From G963674955 sp963674955 (GTDB lineage: Bacteria > Desulfobacterota > Desulfovibrionia > Desulfovibrionales > Desulfovibrionaceae): a stretch of DNA of 64,000 nt. The stretch lies in the NCBI GenBank assembly GCA_963674955.2, contig CAXXKR010000004.1, forward strand, positions 1,922,001 through 1,986,000, written 5' to 3'. Below are positions 17,657-25,722 of the stretch, piece by piece. A program made the position numbers and the translations under genes. Below the pieces are notes generated by a model. That model was given only the letters and a program-made list of their open reading frames with translations, was not told the origin of the DNA and made no database searches. The stretch's first letter is position 1, and each line of letters starts with the position of its first letter.

Positions 17657-18537
17657 AACATTCTGTTCATCGGTCCTCCGGGATCGGGCAAGACCATGCT
17701 GGCCCAGCGGCTGCCCTCGGTGCTCCCCCCTTGCGCTTTGACGAGGCCCTGGAGGTAACCAAGATTTATTCCGTGTCCGGGCAACTGCCAAAGGACCAGG
17801 CCCTGGTGGTCACGCGCCCCTTTCGTTCGCCCCACCACACCATTTCCGACATCGGCCTTGTGGGCGGCGGACGCTATCCCCAGCCCGGCGAGGTCTCTTT
17901 GGCCCACCGGGGCATCCTCTTTCTGGACGAGCTTCCGGAATTCAAGAAGCACGCCCTGGAAGTGCTCAGGCAACCCCTTGAGGACGGCGAGGTCTCCATC
18001 TCCCGCTCCCTGGTCTCGCTGTCCTACCCCGCGGACTTCATGCTCATCTCGGCCATGAACCCCTGCCCCTGCGGCTACCTGACCGACGACCACCACGCCT
18101 GCACCTGCTCGCCCCAGGCCGTGGCCCGCTACCGTTCCAGGATATCCGGCCCGCTGCTGGACCGCATCGATTTGCAGGTGGAGGTCCCGGCCGTGCCCTA
18201 CAAGGATTTGAAACAGACGGCGGGCAGTGTGGATTCGGCCACCATGCGCAAGCGCATAGCTAAGGCCAGAAAGGTTCAGGAGGCGCGGTACGCGGACCTG
18301 CCCCTGTTCACCAATTCGGAGCTGGGCGGATCGGCCCTGGAGAAGTTCTGCGCCCTGACCGAGACCGAGCACGATTTCCTGGGCCGGGCCGTGAAGTCGC
18401 TGGGATTATCCGCCAGGGCCTATACCCGCGTGCTGCGCATCGCCAGGACCATCGCGGACCTTGAAGGCGCGGAAAAGCTCAGGACCGAACACCTGGCCGA
18501 GGCGATTAATTACAGGACAATGGACCGGCAGGGATGA
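17657..18537 (+). pseudogene. yifB: 5'-truncated YifB/ComM-type Mg-chelatase-like AAA ATPase remnant
   Basis: The frame begins abruptly at ILFIGPPGSGKTMLAQRLPS (Walker A) and continues with GILFLDELPEF (Walker B), SISRSLVSLSYPADFMLISA, NPCPCGYL, the CxC/CxC region and LLDRIDLQVEVP through to a normal C-terminus. The first roughly 200 residues of the family, including the Lon-like N-terminal fold, are missing; AT-rich foreign DNA ends right at the junction. A run of six C at 17725-17730 is one base short, shifting the frame between SVLPP and LRFDEALEVTK. Both defects say the gene is dead. Intact relatives act in DNA branch migration during natural transformation (ComM). Confidence 0.85.
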
Positions 18538-18572
18538 GCGGGAACTGGAATCTCAAGACTATGAGGAGTTGA

Positions 18573-18764
18573 TTTCTCGCTAATCCAATACGTGAAAGCT
18601 ATGCTCTAAACTGCATAGTAAATAAAAATCAACCTTCTCTAGATACAATAAATCGACTTTTTCGTATTTCCAATATTGATGTTAAGCTTGAAATAAAAAA
18701 TAACTATAGAATTGTCGCTAGAATTAAAAAGGCAGTATTTCTCACTCTCAGACGGAGAACGTAG
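18573..18764 (+). pseudogene. AT-rich ORF remnant without start codon
   Basis: A 63-codon stretch is open after an in-frame TGA and ends at TAG 18762-18764. It has no ATG, GTG or TTG at its beginning and reads, for example, LANPIRESYALN, LDTINRLFRISNIDVK and NYRIVARIKKAVFL. The amino-acid mix looks protein-like and the A+T content is high, as in the rep-like patch. It is probably the tail of a decayed accessory gene between the yifB remnant and the transporter. I cannot name a family. Confidence 0.3.
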
Positions 18765-18783
18765 TGCCTTTCTTATCGCTAGT

Positions 18784-19281
18784 TTAACGGCAAAAAAGGC
18801 AACTTTTTCTAATAGATGAACCGGAGCGCCATTTACCCCTCTGGCCGCACATCAAAAACGCTTCTTCCACCGGCATGGGGAAGACCACGTCGTAGGCCCA
18901 GTTGAAAAGGTAGGCAAAGACAAGATAGAAGGCCGCGAAGCCGATGTCCGTGAGAAAGGCGTGAATAATTGTCATGTCCAGCCACCAGGCCACAAAGGGC
19001 ACGGTGAAGAGCAGCAAGAACACTTCAAAAAGCGCCGCGTGCACGGCCCTCATCCAGGGCGGCCTGACGTGCACCGGCCTGTCGAGGAATACAAGGGCAT
19101 GGTCAAAGGCCAGATTGAAGACATAGTTCCCGGCCATGGCCATGCCGGAAATGTACACGGCCATAATCCCGATGGACGCCATGTGGCGGCCCAGAAGCCA
19201 GGCGGCCAGGGGCGTGGAGATGCACAGCCCCAATGTTTCAAATAAAATAGTGTGCCTGATCCTGTCTCGCATGTTTCGCAT
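18784..19281 (-). CDS. PACE-family (bacterial transmembrane pair) efflux transporter
   Basis: This 165-residue protein contains two repeats of a pair of membrane helices, the BTP/PACE layout: RIRHTILFETLGLCISTPL with MAMAGNYVFNLAFDHAL, and RAVHAALFEVFLLLFTVP with YLVFAYLFNWAYDVVFP. The conserved Glu in the first helix and the WAYDxxFP ending are family hallmarks. Members export biocides such as chlorhexidine and short diamines. The start at 19281 is chosen because the family begins with an RxRxxH segment right after it. The last roughly 25 residues (after VVFPMPVEEAF) look unrelated to the family and run into AT-rich DNA, suggesting that the C-terminus was rewritten at a rearrangement point. 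Confidence 0.8.
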   Translation of the reverse strand: MRNMRDRIRHTILFETLGLCISTPLAAWLLGRHMASIGIMAVYISGMAMAGNYVFNLAFDHALVFLDRPVHVRPPWMRAVHAALFEVFLLLFTVPFVAWWLDMTIIHAFLTDIGFAAFYLVFAYLFNWAYDVVFPMPVEEAFLMCGQRGKWRSGSSIRKSCLFCR

Positions 19282-19378
19282 GGCTGGGCAGATACACCCC
19301 TGCCCCTGGGCTGTCCAGAAGGGAAAGGCCTCGACAAACAAGAATTGATCTGATTTAACATTTGAGGTGGAGGGACAA

Positions 19379-20485
19379 ATGAAAACCCATTTCGCTTCGC
19401 CGGACAGAACTCCGGATCAAGACATACTCACGGTATCCCAAAAGCTGAAAAATGAAATCCTTCTGCCCTGGCTGGACGCCGTGCCCAGCAACGTGCTCGT
19501 CCTTGACAAGAACCGGCAGATCGTTTTTTGCAACGATACCTTCCGCCGCCTTTCCTGCAAACGGCACCGCAAGGACGTCATGGGCATGAGACCCGGAGAG
19601 GCCCTGAACTGCATCCACTCACGCGTGGTGGAGGCGGGTTGCGGCTGTTCCACGTTCTGCGCCGAATGCGGCGCGGCCCAGGCCATTGTCAAAAGCCTGC
19701 AGGGGGAGGCCGACTGCCAGGATTGCCGAATGCTCCGCAGCATTGACGATTCCGAAGTGGCCCTCGACCTCCAGGTCTTCAGCAAGCCCATCGTCTTTCA
19801 GGGCGAGACCTTTTCCCTTGTCTACGCCCTGGACATCAGCCACGAGAAGCGATTGCGCTATATGCAACGCACCTTCTACCACGACCTGATAAACATCGCC
19901 GGGGGCGTGGCCGGAATAACCCGTTTGCTTGAAATGGAACCCCACGGGGAGGAAGAGCTGGCCCTGCTATCCCTTTCGGCCAGAAAGCTGATCAGGGAAA
20001 TCCTGTACAACCGGGACGTGACCGCTGCCGAGATCAAGAACCTGGACACGAGGCCGGAGACCTTCAACGCTCAAGACTTCATCAACAGGCAGGTCAGGGA
20101 TCTATGCGAATTCAACGGGGTCGTGGAAGGTAATATTGAAATAGAAAACAATTGCAAAACCATAAGCTGCGACCAGAGAATCCTGGGACACGTTGTCCGA
20201 AACATGCTGATCAACGCCGTCGAGGCCGGAGACCTATACAAGGACGTGGTGAAGGTCGCCTGCGCCGAGAAAGGGGGCAAGATTTCCATCTCCGTGACCA
20301 ACAAGGGGGAGGTGTCGGAAAAAATCAGGAAACTGCTCTTCAAGCGCTATGTCTCCACCAAGGGCGAGGATCGCGGCCTGGGCGCCTACGTCATGAAGCT
20401 CATGGCCGAGCGCTACCTGAAGGGCAGGGTTTCCTTTGAATCCGGGAACGGGGAAACAACCTTCCGGCTGACCCTGCCCAATTGA
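19379..20485 (+). CDS. Cys-rich PAS sensor histidine kinase
   Basis: The 368-residue protein has no membrane span. A PAS domain (VLVLDKNRQIVFCNDTFRRL) carries a dense Cys cluster (GCGCSTFCAECGAAQA and CQDCRM, about residues 85-125) suggesting metal, Fe-S or thiol sensing. The phosphoacceptor region is atypical: FYHDLINIAGGVAGI, with His followed by Asp. A short HATPase domain follows (N box MLINAVEAGD, later GLGAYVMKLMAERY). The ATG at 19379 has AGGTGGAGG just upstream. It is divergent from the PACE transporter by about 97 bases and has no adjacent response regulator. The small gene 20575-20859 downstream may be co-expressed. Confidence 0.8.
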   Translation: MKTHFASPDRTPDQDILTVSQKLKNEILLPWLDAVPSNVLVLDKNRQIVFCNDTFRRLSCKRHRKDVMGMRPGEALNCIHSRVVEAGCGCSTFCAECGAAQAIVKSLQGEADCQDCRMLRSIDDSEVALDLQVFSKPIVFQGETFSLVYALDISHEKRLRYMQRTFYHDLINIAGGVAGITRLLEMEPHGEEELALLSLSARKLIREILYNRDVTAAEIKNLDTRPETFNAQDFINRQVRDLCEFNGVVEGNIEIENNCKTISCDQRILGHVVRNMLINAVEAGDLYKDVVKVACAEKGGKISISVTNKGEVSEKIRKLLFKRYVSTKGEDRGLGAYVMKLMAERYLKGRVSFESGNGETTFRLTLPN

Positions 20486-20574
20486 CAACCCGAATCAAGG
20501 GAACCGCCTTTTTGACGCGGACGCGGTCTTTGTGTACCAGTGCCCATCACAGACAATAAACAGGGAGACGAAAC

Positions 20575-20859
20575 GTGGCATCAAACGTTGAAGACATCAC
20601 CATAGAATATAAGGAAGACGACCAAGTCATCATCAAGGAACTGGACAAGGTGGTCTTGTCCAAGGGCGCGTGGGCGACCCTGATTTTCAGATTCCAGCAG
20701 TGGGAAAGGGCCAAGGAAGCCTACAGCGGCGACAAGTACGTCATCCGCCGCTACCAAAAGCTGAACGGCGAGTACATGCCCAAGTCCAAGTTCAACATCT
20801 CAAGCATGGATCAGGCCAAAAAGATCATCGCCGCCCTTGAGGGCTGGATGGAAGACTAG
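20575..20859 (+). CDS. Conserved small protein of unknown function
   Basis: This 94-residue soluble protein has a GTG start with an AGGGAGA site upstream. The sequence is highly charged (ITIEYKEDDQVIIKELDKVV, QWERAKEAYSGDKYVIRRYQ) with a C-terminal helix DQAKKIIAALEGWMED. I know similar short proteins only as uncharacterised in Desulfovibrio-type genomes. It follows the PAS kinase by 89 bases on the same strand and faces the convergent HAD phosphatase. Confidence 0.6.
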   Translation: MASNVEDITIEYKEDDQVIIKELDKVVLSKGAWATLIFRFQQWERAKEAYSGDKYVIRRYQKLNGEYMPKSKFNISSMDQAKKIIAALEGWMED

Positions 20860-20868
20860 CCGGGACGC

Positions 20869-21339
20869 TCAGCGCCTGAGAGTGGCTGCAAGGCGCATTG
20901 GATATTTGAAGAGTTCCAGGGCGGAGATTATGTCCAAAGCCACAATGTCCGCGTCGGCCACGGCCAGACTCGAGGCGCACTCGCCCTGGATCACGGCCAC
21001 GCCCACCCCGCACTGGCCGAGCATGTAGCGGTCATTGGCCCCGTTGCCCACGCAGGCGCAATTCTTGGCTCCAAGTTCCTGAACAAAAAATAGTTTTGCC
21101 TTGTCCTCCGGTCCCGGACCAAGAATGTCCACGGAGCAGGGCAAGCCGGACAGGGCCTCGCGGCAGCCGCCGTGAGTGTCGGCCGTTATGACGTGAACCT
21201 GCATCTTCTGGGACAGCTCGCGAATCAGTTCCGCGACTCCGGGGATGGGCCGTCCGTCCAGGGCCAGGGTGCCGTTGAAATCCAGTACCAGGTGTTGCAA
21301 CTCAAGCTTGCCGAACCCCTGAACATCAACGGACAACAT
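20869..21339 (-). CDS. HAD-family hydrolase, soluble P-type-ATPase-like
   Basis: This 156-residue protein contains HAD motif I VLDFNGTLA (Asp nucleophile followed by N and G in place of the second Asp), motif II as VHVITADTHGG and motif III/IV in CACVGNGANDRYMLGQCGVG. It lacks a cap domain. The layout is that of stand-alone catalytic domains related to P-type ATPases, with substrate unknown. It lies 5 bases downstream of the amidase gene and is probably in the same transcript. Confidence 0.75.
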   Translation of the reverse strand: MLSVDVQGFGKLELQHLVLDFNGTLALDGRPIPGVAELIRELSQKMQVHVITADTHGGCREALSGLPCSVDILGPGPEDKAKLFFVQELGAKNCACVGNGANDRYMLGQCGVGVAVIQGECASSLAVADADIVALDIISALELFKYPMRLAATLRR

Positions 21340-21344
21340 GATTC

Positions 21345-23213
21345 CTATCCCTCCGCGAAACGTTGTATCTTCTTCTTGTAGCTCAGCACCCCGTTGACCA
21401 GGCCCCTGGCCATATGGGTCAGGTATTCTTCGGAATTGAGGCGCTTGGCCTCGGTCTTGTTGCTCAGGTAGCCCATCTCAACCAGCACGGCGGGCATCTT
21501 GGCTCCCAAAAGCACGTAGAACGGCGCCTCGCGATGTCCGTGATCCCTGAGCTTCCACTTCTTGCTCACCTGTTCCACCGCCTTCTTCTGGATGCTCTCG
21601 GCCAGATCGGTGCTCTCGCTGACCTTGGAGTTCAGGGCCAGTTCGGTGAGAATCACCTGCAGGTCGCTGATCTGCTTGGGCGAGACGGCATTCTCCCGCG
21701 CTGCAATGCGCACCGCGTCCTTGGTGCGCGCGAGGTTCAGGGTATAGGTTTCAAGGCCGTTTATCTTCGCGATCTGATGGGCGTTGGCGTGCAGGGAAAT
21801 AAATATGTCCGCTTTCTTGGCGTTGGCCATGGCCGTACGCTTTTCCAGGGCCACGAACGAATCGTCGGTCCTGGTGTAAAGGACGTTGAAGCCCTTTTCC
21901 TTGAGCATCTTGCCGAGAATCTTGGCCATGCGGAGATTCACGTCCTTCTCCTTGATTCCGAAATATATGGCCCCCTTGTCGTTTCCGCCGTGGCCGGGAT
22001 CAATCATTATGGTCTTGATGCCCAATCCAAGCTGCTCAACCAAATCTCCGGCCATCTTCTTGCTGCCCTGGGGAGGGCGATAGGGCTTGGCTGGGGTCTT
22101 CTTGGCCGCTGCAACCGGTGCGGCAGCCGTGGCCCCCTCTTCCGGGGCGTAAACGTCGATGACCACGCGAAAGGGATTGCTCAGGTGAAAGACCTTGTGC
22201 TCCTGCATGTCCATGAGGTCGAGAACCACCCGCGTCACGCCCGGCTCGTTCTGGCTGGCGCGATAGCCGCGCAGCATGCCGTTGGCTATTGTCTCGTTGC
22301 GCTTGATGCCGGAGCCGATGGCCGTGTCGTAGACATCCACATACACGCGGTGGGGCAGCCCCTTGTCCGGAGCCGGGTCCAGAAATTTGTAGACGTACTT
22401 GACGTCCCTGTTCAGTTCAAGAACCACGCGCGTATAATCGCTGCTGCTGGTGTAGCGGATCATCTCCAGCCTGGCGCTGCCGTCCGCCGGAGCTGGTTCG
22501 ACCTTGGGCGCTGGTTCGGGAACCGGCTCTGGTGTCGGCTCCGGTGTCGGCTCTGGTGGCGGCTCCGGCTTTGAAGCGGACTTAGCCTTGGCAACCGGCT
22601 TCGGGGCGGGCTTGGGGGCCACCTTTTCCTTGGGTTTTGAGACGGGGTTCGCCTTTGGTTTCGGAGCCTCCGCCACAGCGCCGTCGTTATCGATCTTGGC
22701 CAGCAACGCCCTGGCTTCGTCGCGCATGTCCCCTTTGGGGTACTCGTTGAGAATGGCCTGCAGATTGGACTTGGCCTTGGTGGGCATGTTCAGATGCTCG
22801 ATCCGGATCAGGGCCAGCCTGTAAAGGCAATCGTCGGACCAGTTGTGCTTGGGGAAACGGGTGTAGCAGCGGGCATACCATTCCGTGGCGCTCTCGAAAT
22901 CGTCCTTTCTGGCGCTGCGAAGGGCAAGCTCTTCGTAAACTCTTCCCAGATAATACAACGATTTAGGACCGAAGTCCGTATCGGAGTACTTATCGTAGAC
23001 CTCGAGAAATTGCTTTTCCAGCTTCTTCCATTCATCCCGCCGCCAGGACTTGTCCTTGTCCTTGATCAAGGTATGGAAATTCCCGTGAGCCTCGGCAAAG
23101 GCGCCATATCCCGTCTCCGCCCCGACCCCGGAACTGGTTGAAAAACTCAAAATGGCGGCCAGGAACAGCACGCAGCAGATTCGGCAAATGATATTGAGCT
23201 TGCTTGTTTTCAA
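21345..23213 (-). CDS. N-acetylmuramoyl-L-alanine amidase with TPR and AMIN domains
   Basis: This 622-residue exported protein has a signal peptide at 1-31, then TPR-like helices (residues about 45-170). A Pro/Lys/Glu linker with EP-type repeats follows (about 175-245), then an AMIN domain (YTSSSDYTRVVLELNRDVKY) and a C-terminal Amidase_3 domain. Zinc-site residues are visible in MIDPGHGGNDKG, the Glu of KEKDVN, ISLHANAH and VEMGYLSN. It cleaves the peptide from muramic acid during cell separation; AMIN targets it to the septum or outer envelope. The N-terminal TPR is an addition relative to E. coli AmiC and suggests recruitment by a partner. The linker is GC-rich and repetitive at 22500-22575. 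Confidence 0.9.
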   Translation of the reverse strand: MKTSKLNIICRICCVLFLAAILSFSTSSGVGAETGYGAFAEAHGNFHTLIKDKDKSWRRDEWKKLEKQFLEVYDKYSDTDFGPKSLYYLGRVYEELALRSARKDDFESATEWYARCYTRFPKHNWSDDCLYRLALIRIEHLNMPTKAKSNLQAILNEYPKGDMRDEARALLAKIDNDGAVAEAPKPKANPVSKPKEKVAPKPAPKPVAKAKSASKPEPPPEPTPEPTPEPVPEPAPKVEPAPADGSARLEMIRYTSSSDYTRVVLELNRDVKYVYKFLDPAPDKGLPHRVYVDVYDTAIGSGIKRNETIANGMLRGYRASQNEPGVTRVVLDLMDMQEHKVFHLSNPFRVVIDVYAPEEGATAAAPVAAAKKTPAKPYRPPQGSKKMAGDLVEQLGLGIKTIMIDPGHGGNDKGAIYFGIKEKDVNLRMAKILGKMLKEKGFNVLYTRTDDSFVALEKRTAMANAKKADIFISLHANAHQIAKINGLETYTLNLARTKDAVRIAARENAVSPKQISDLQVILTELALNSKVSESTDLAESIQKKAVEQVSKKWKLRDHGHREAPFYVLLGAKMPAVLVEMGYLSNKTEAKRLNSEEYLTHMARGLVNGVLSYKKKIQRFAEG

Positions 23214-23338
23214 CTGATCATGCTTCCTTGCCTGGATGTTTTATTCCAACCGGCGGCGTGAATCCCGTACTATCCCGCCCGCAGTCTCCAAAATATTCTA
23301 AAGAAAGTCCAGAAAAATTACAGGAGGGCACTGCGTCC

Positions 23339-23367
23339 TTGACTTGGACTGGCTGCTAACCTATTTC
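23339..23367 (+). promoter_or_regulatory. Sigma-70-type promoter for cysC
   Basis: TTGACT at 23339-23344 and TATTTC at 23362-23367 are separated by 17 bases and lie about 50 bases upstream of the cysC start. The -35 match is good, the -10 match moderate. Confidence 0.45.
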
Positions 23368-23417
23368 TCGGCATATCTTTCAACCAAAAACATTATTGAT
23401 ATTAAAGCAACACCGAC

Positions 23418-23948
23418 ATGAGTTTCACAATCTGGTTCACAGGCCTTTCCGGCTCGGGCAAAACAACCCTCTCCACAAGGGTCCACGAGGAAATAACCAA
23501 ACGCGGCCTGCCCGCGGAACTGCTTGACGGAGACGTGATCAGGAACAATTTCAGCCAAGGTCTGACTTTTTCCAAAAAGGACAGGGACATCAACGTCTGC
23601 CGCCTGGGGTTCATCTCCCACCTTTTGAACAAGCACAAGGTGGTCAGCGTGGTGGCCATGATCGCGCCCTACAACGACGCACGCAACGAAAACCGCAAGC
23701 TTTTGGACCATTACGTGGAGGTGTTCATCAAATGCCCCATCGAGGTTCTCAAGAAACGCGACCCCAAAGGGCTCTACGCACGTGCGCTGGCCGGGGAGAT
23801 AAAAAACTTCACCGGCATCTCAGATCCTTACGAAGAGCCTGAAAGTCCGGAAGTGGTCATCCGTTCGGACCGGGAGTCCATTGATGAAAGCCTGGCCAAT
23901 GTCATAGGCTATCTGGAAGCAAAGGGACTGCTTTCACCTGTGAAATAA
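23418..23948 (+). CDS. cysC: Adenylylsulfate kinase
   Basis: This 176-residue protein phosphorylates APS to PAPS with ATP. Walker A is GLSGSGKTTL at residues 8-17. The APS-binding signature DGDVIRNN follows, then FSKKDRDINVCRLGF, IAPYNDARNENR and a C-terminal GISDPYEEPESPEVV. Length and motifs fit CysC without an ATP-sulfurylase fusion. In dissimilatory sulfate reducers APS normally goes to AprAB, so a PAPS branch points to assimilation or to sulfation of a metabolite or polymer (inference). It has its own promoter-like sequence upstream. Confidence 0.92.
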   Translation: MSFTIWFTGLSGSGKTTLSTRVHEEITKRGLPAELLDGDVIRNNFSQGLTFSKKDRDINVCRLGFISHLLNKHKVVSVVAMIAPYNDARNENRKLLDHYVEVFIKCPIEVLKKRDPKGLYARALAGEIKNFTGISDPYEEPESPEVVIRSDRESIDESLANVIGYLEAKGLLSPVK

Positions 23949-23998
23949 CCTCCGGGCCTTAGGGGTTGATGGACATTTGAAAACAAGGAAGGAAAGGC

Positions 23999-24877
23999 AT
24001 GGACAAGAATAAGTTTCTGGATTCCTTTCGCGATTTCACCTTTTCCATTCCCTGGAACCTGGGGATGATCACCCTTGGCGCGGCCATCATCGCCTTTGCG
24101 GTCAAGGCCATGGCGATTCCCTCGGGCTTTCTGACCGGCGGCATGTCCGGCTTGGCCCTGCTGATCTATTATATCTTTCCGATTTTTTCGCCCGGCGTCT
24201 GGTATTTCCTGCTGAACGTCCCGGTCTTCGTCATCGGCTGGGTCTTCGTCAGCCCCAGATTCTTCTTCTACAGCCTATACGGAATGGCGGCTGTCAGCTT
24301 TTTCGTGGAAATAATCGACTACTCCGTGCCCATCCAGGACCCCTGGCTGCTCATGTTCACCTGCGGCACCATCATGGGCATCGGCGTGGGCATCTCCATG
24401 CGCTCCCTGGGCTCCACAGGGGGTGTGGACATCCTGGCCGTGCTCTGCCGGGAAAAATTCAACATCTCCATCGGCACCTTCGACTTCCTGTTCAACCTCT
24501 CGGTATTCTCGGCCGGATTCCTATACCTGGAACTCAGGACCATGCTCCTTTCAACGGCAATGGCCTTCATCACCTCCTGGGTCACGGACTACTGCATCGG
24601 GCTGTTCACCGAGCGCAACATGGTCATGGTCATCTCGGACAGGCCCCAGGAAATTCTCGACGCCGTGCTGGTCAAGCTGGACCGCGGCGCGACACTGCTC
24701 AAGGGCCAGGGCGGCTATTCCGGGCAGGACAAGGACGTGGTCATGACCATGATCAACAGCGTGCAGATCAAGAGGCTTGAGGAACTGATCTACGAAATCG
24801 ACACCGAGGCCTTCACCATCATGGGTTCGGGGTTTCACGTCCTGGGCCGGGGTTTCTCCTCCAGAAAGGTCTACTGA
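23999..24877 (+). CDS. YitT family membrane protein
   Basis: This 292-residue protein has five to six membrane spans in the N-terminal two thirds (MITLGAAIIAFAVKAMAIPS, FLTGGMSGLALLIYYIFPI, SLGSTGGVDILAVL) and a C-terminal DUF2179 domain (ERNMVMVISDRPQEILDAVL, GYSGQDKDVVMTMI). This is the YitT/DUF161 architecture. Function is not established; transport is suspected. It precedes the SAM hydrolase by 2 bases, so the two are probably translated from one message. Confidence 0.88.
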   Translation: MDKNKFLDSFRDFTFSIPWNLGMITLGAAIIAFAVKAMAIPSGFLTGGMSGLALLIYYIFPIFSPGVWYFLLNVPVFVIGWVFVSPRFFFYSLYGMAAVSFFVEIIDYSVPIQDPWLLMFTCGTIMGIGVGISMRSLGSTGGVDILAVLCREKFNISIGTFDFLFNLSVFSAGFLYLELRTMLLSTAMAFITSWVTDYCIGLFTERNMVMVISDRPQEILDAVLVKLDRGATLLKGQGGYSGQDKDVVMTMINSVQIKRLEELIYEIDTEAFTIMGSGFHVLGRGFSSRKVY

Positions 24878-24879
24878 TC

Positions 24880-25722
24880 ATGGCCGGACTGCTGGACAAG
24901 CTCTTCAAGGGGCCAAGCCCGGTCAGACGGCCCATCGCCCTGCTCACGGATTTCGGACTGGATGATCCCTATGTGGGACAGATGAAAGGGGTCATGGCCC
25001 GGCTGGCATCCGAAATCCGCATCCTGGACCTGAGCCACGGCGTAGAGCCGTTCAACCTTGTGCAGGCCGGGTTCATTCTCAAGGCCAGCGCCAAGCATTT
25101 TCCAAAAAACACCGTCTTTGTCTCCGTAGTGGACCCCGGGGTGGGTACAAGTAGGCGGATAATTCTTGTGGAAATCAACGGCCAGTCCTTTCTGGCCCCG
25201 GACAACGGACTGTTGGGACTTGTCCTGGCCCGGGTCGAACAGCTGGAAGTTTTCGACATGTCGCGGGCCGTGACGGCCCTGGACTCTGTTTCCGCCACCT
25301 TTCACGGTCGGGACGTGTTCGCCCCCCTGGCCTCCTGGCTGGCCCTCGGCGGGCCGGTTCACGAACTGGGAACCAGGATGGAGCCGGAAGACCTTGCGCC
25401 CTCGGCCTTTCCGGAAATCATTGCCATACATTCCCTGCAAAAACATGAGGAAACAAGAGTGACGGTCCTGCACGCGGACCGCTTCGGCAACTGCGTGCTG
25501 GGTCTCGAGTCGGGACCTTCTCCCCTTCCCGACTTTCGCGCCCTAAGGGCAAACGGCAAACCGGCAAAAATCGTCACGACCTACGGGGAACTTGCTCCGG
25601 GAGAGCTCGGACTGCTGGCCGGAAGCCAGGACTACATGGAGCTTGCCGTGAACCAGGGCTCCGCCGCCCTGGAGCTTGGCCTTTCTCCCGGAGACGAAGC
25701 AATCCTCTCTCCGGAGGGCTGA
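24880..25722 (+). CDS. S-adenosyl-L-methionine hydrolase (SAM hydroxide adenosyltransferase, DUF62)
   Basis: This 280-residue protein has the DUF62 motifs RPIALLTDFGLDDPYVGQMK, VVDPGVGTSRR, FLAPDNGLLG and a C-terminal barrel domain starting FGNCVLGLE. The family splits SAM into adenosine and methionine using water or hydroxide, with Asp of DFG-x-D and the DPGVGT loop at the site. The start is at the ATG following a 2-base gap after yitT, and the stop overlaps the cobS start. The cellular purpose is unclear; control of SAM levels is the usual suggestion. Confidence 0.88.
   Translation: MAGLLDKLFKGPSPVRRPIALLTDFGLDDPYVGQMKGVMARLASEIRILDLSHGVEPFNLVQAGFILKASAKHFPKNTVFVSVVDPGVGTSRRIILVEINGQSFLAPDNGLLGLVLARVEQLEVFDMSRAVTALDSVSATFHGRDVFAPLASWLALGGPVHELGTRMEPEDLAPSAFPEIIAIHSLQKHEETRVTVLHADRFGNCVLGLESGPSPLPDFRALRANGKPAKIVTTYGELAPGELGLLAGSQDYMELAVNQGSAALELGLSPGDEAILSPEG

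Noticed and set aside
22500..22580. Tandem DNA repeat as a separate element
   Set aside because: The repetitive GGCTCTGGTGTC-like stretch is simply the coding sequence of the Pro-Glu linker in the amidase.
25560..25721. Cobalamin riboswitch before cobS
   Set aside because: cobS is internal to an operon and the sequence before it is coding; no B12-box-like sequence is present.
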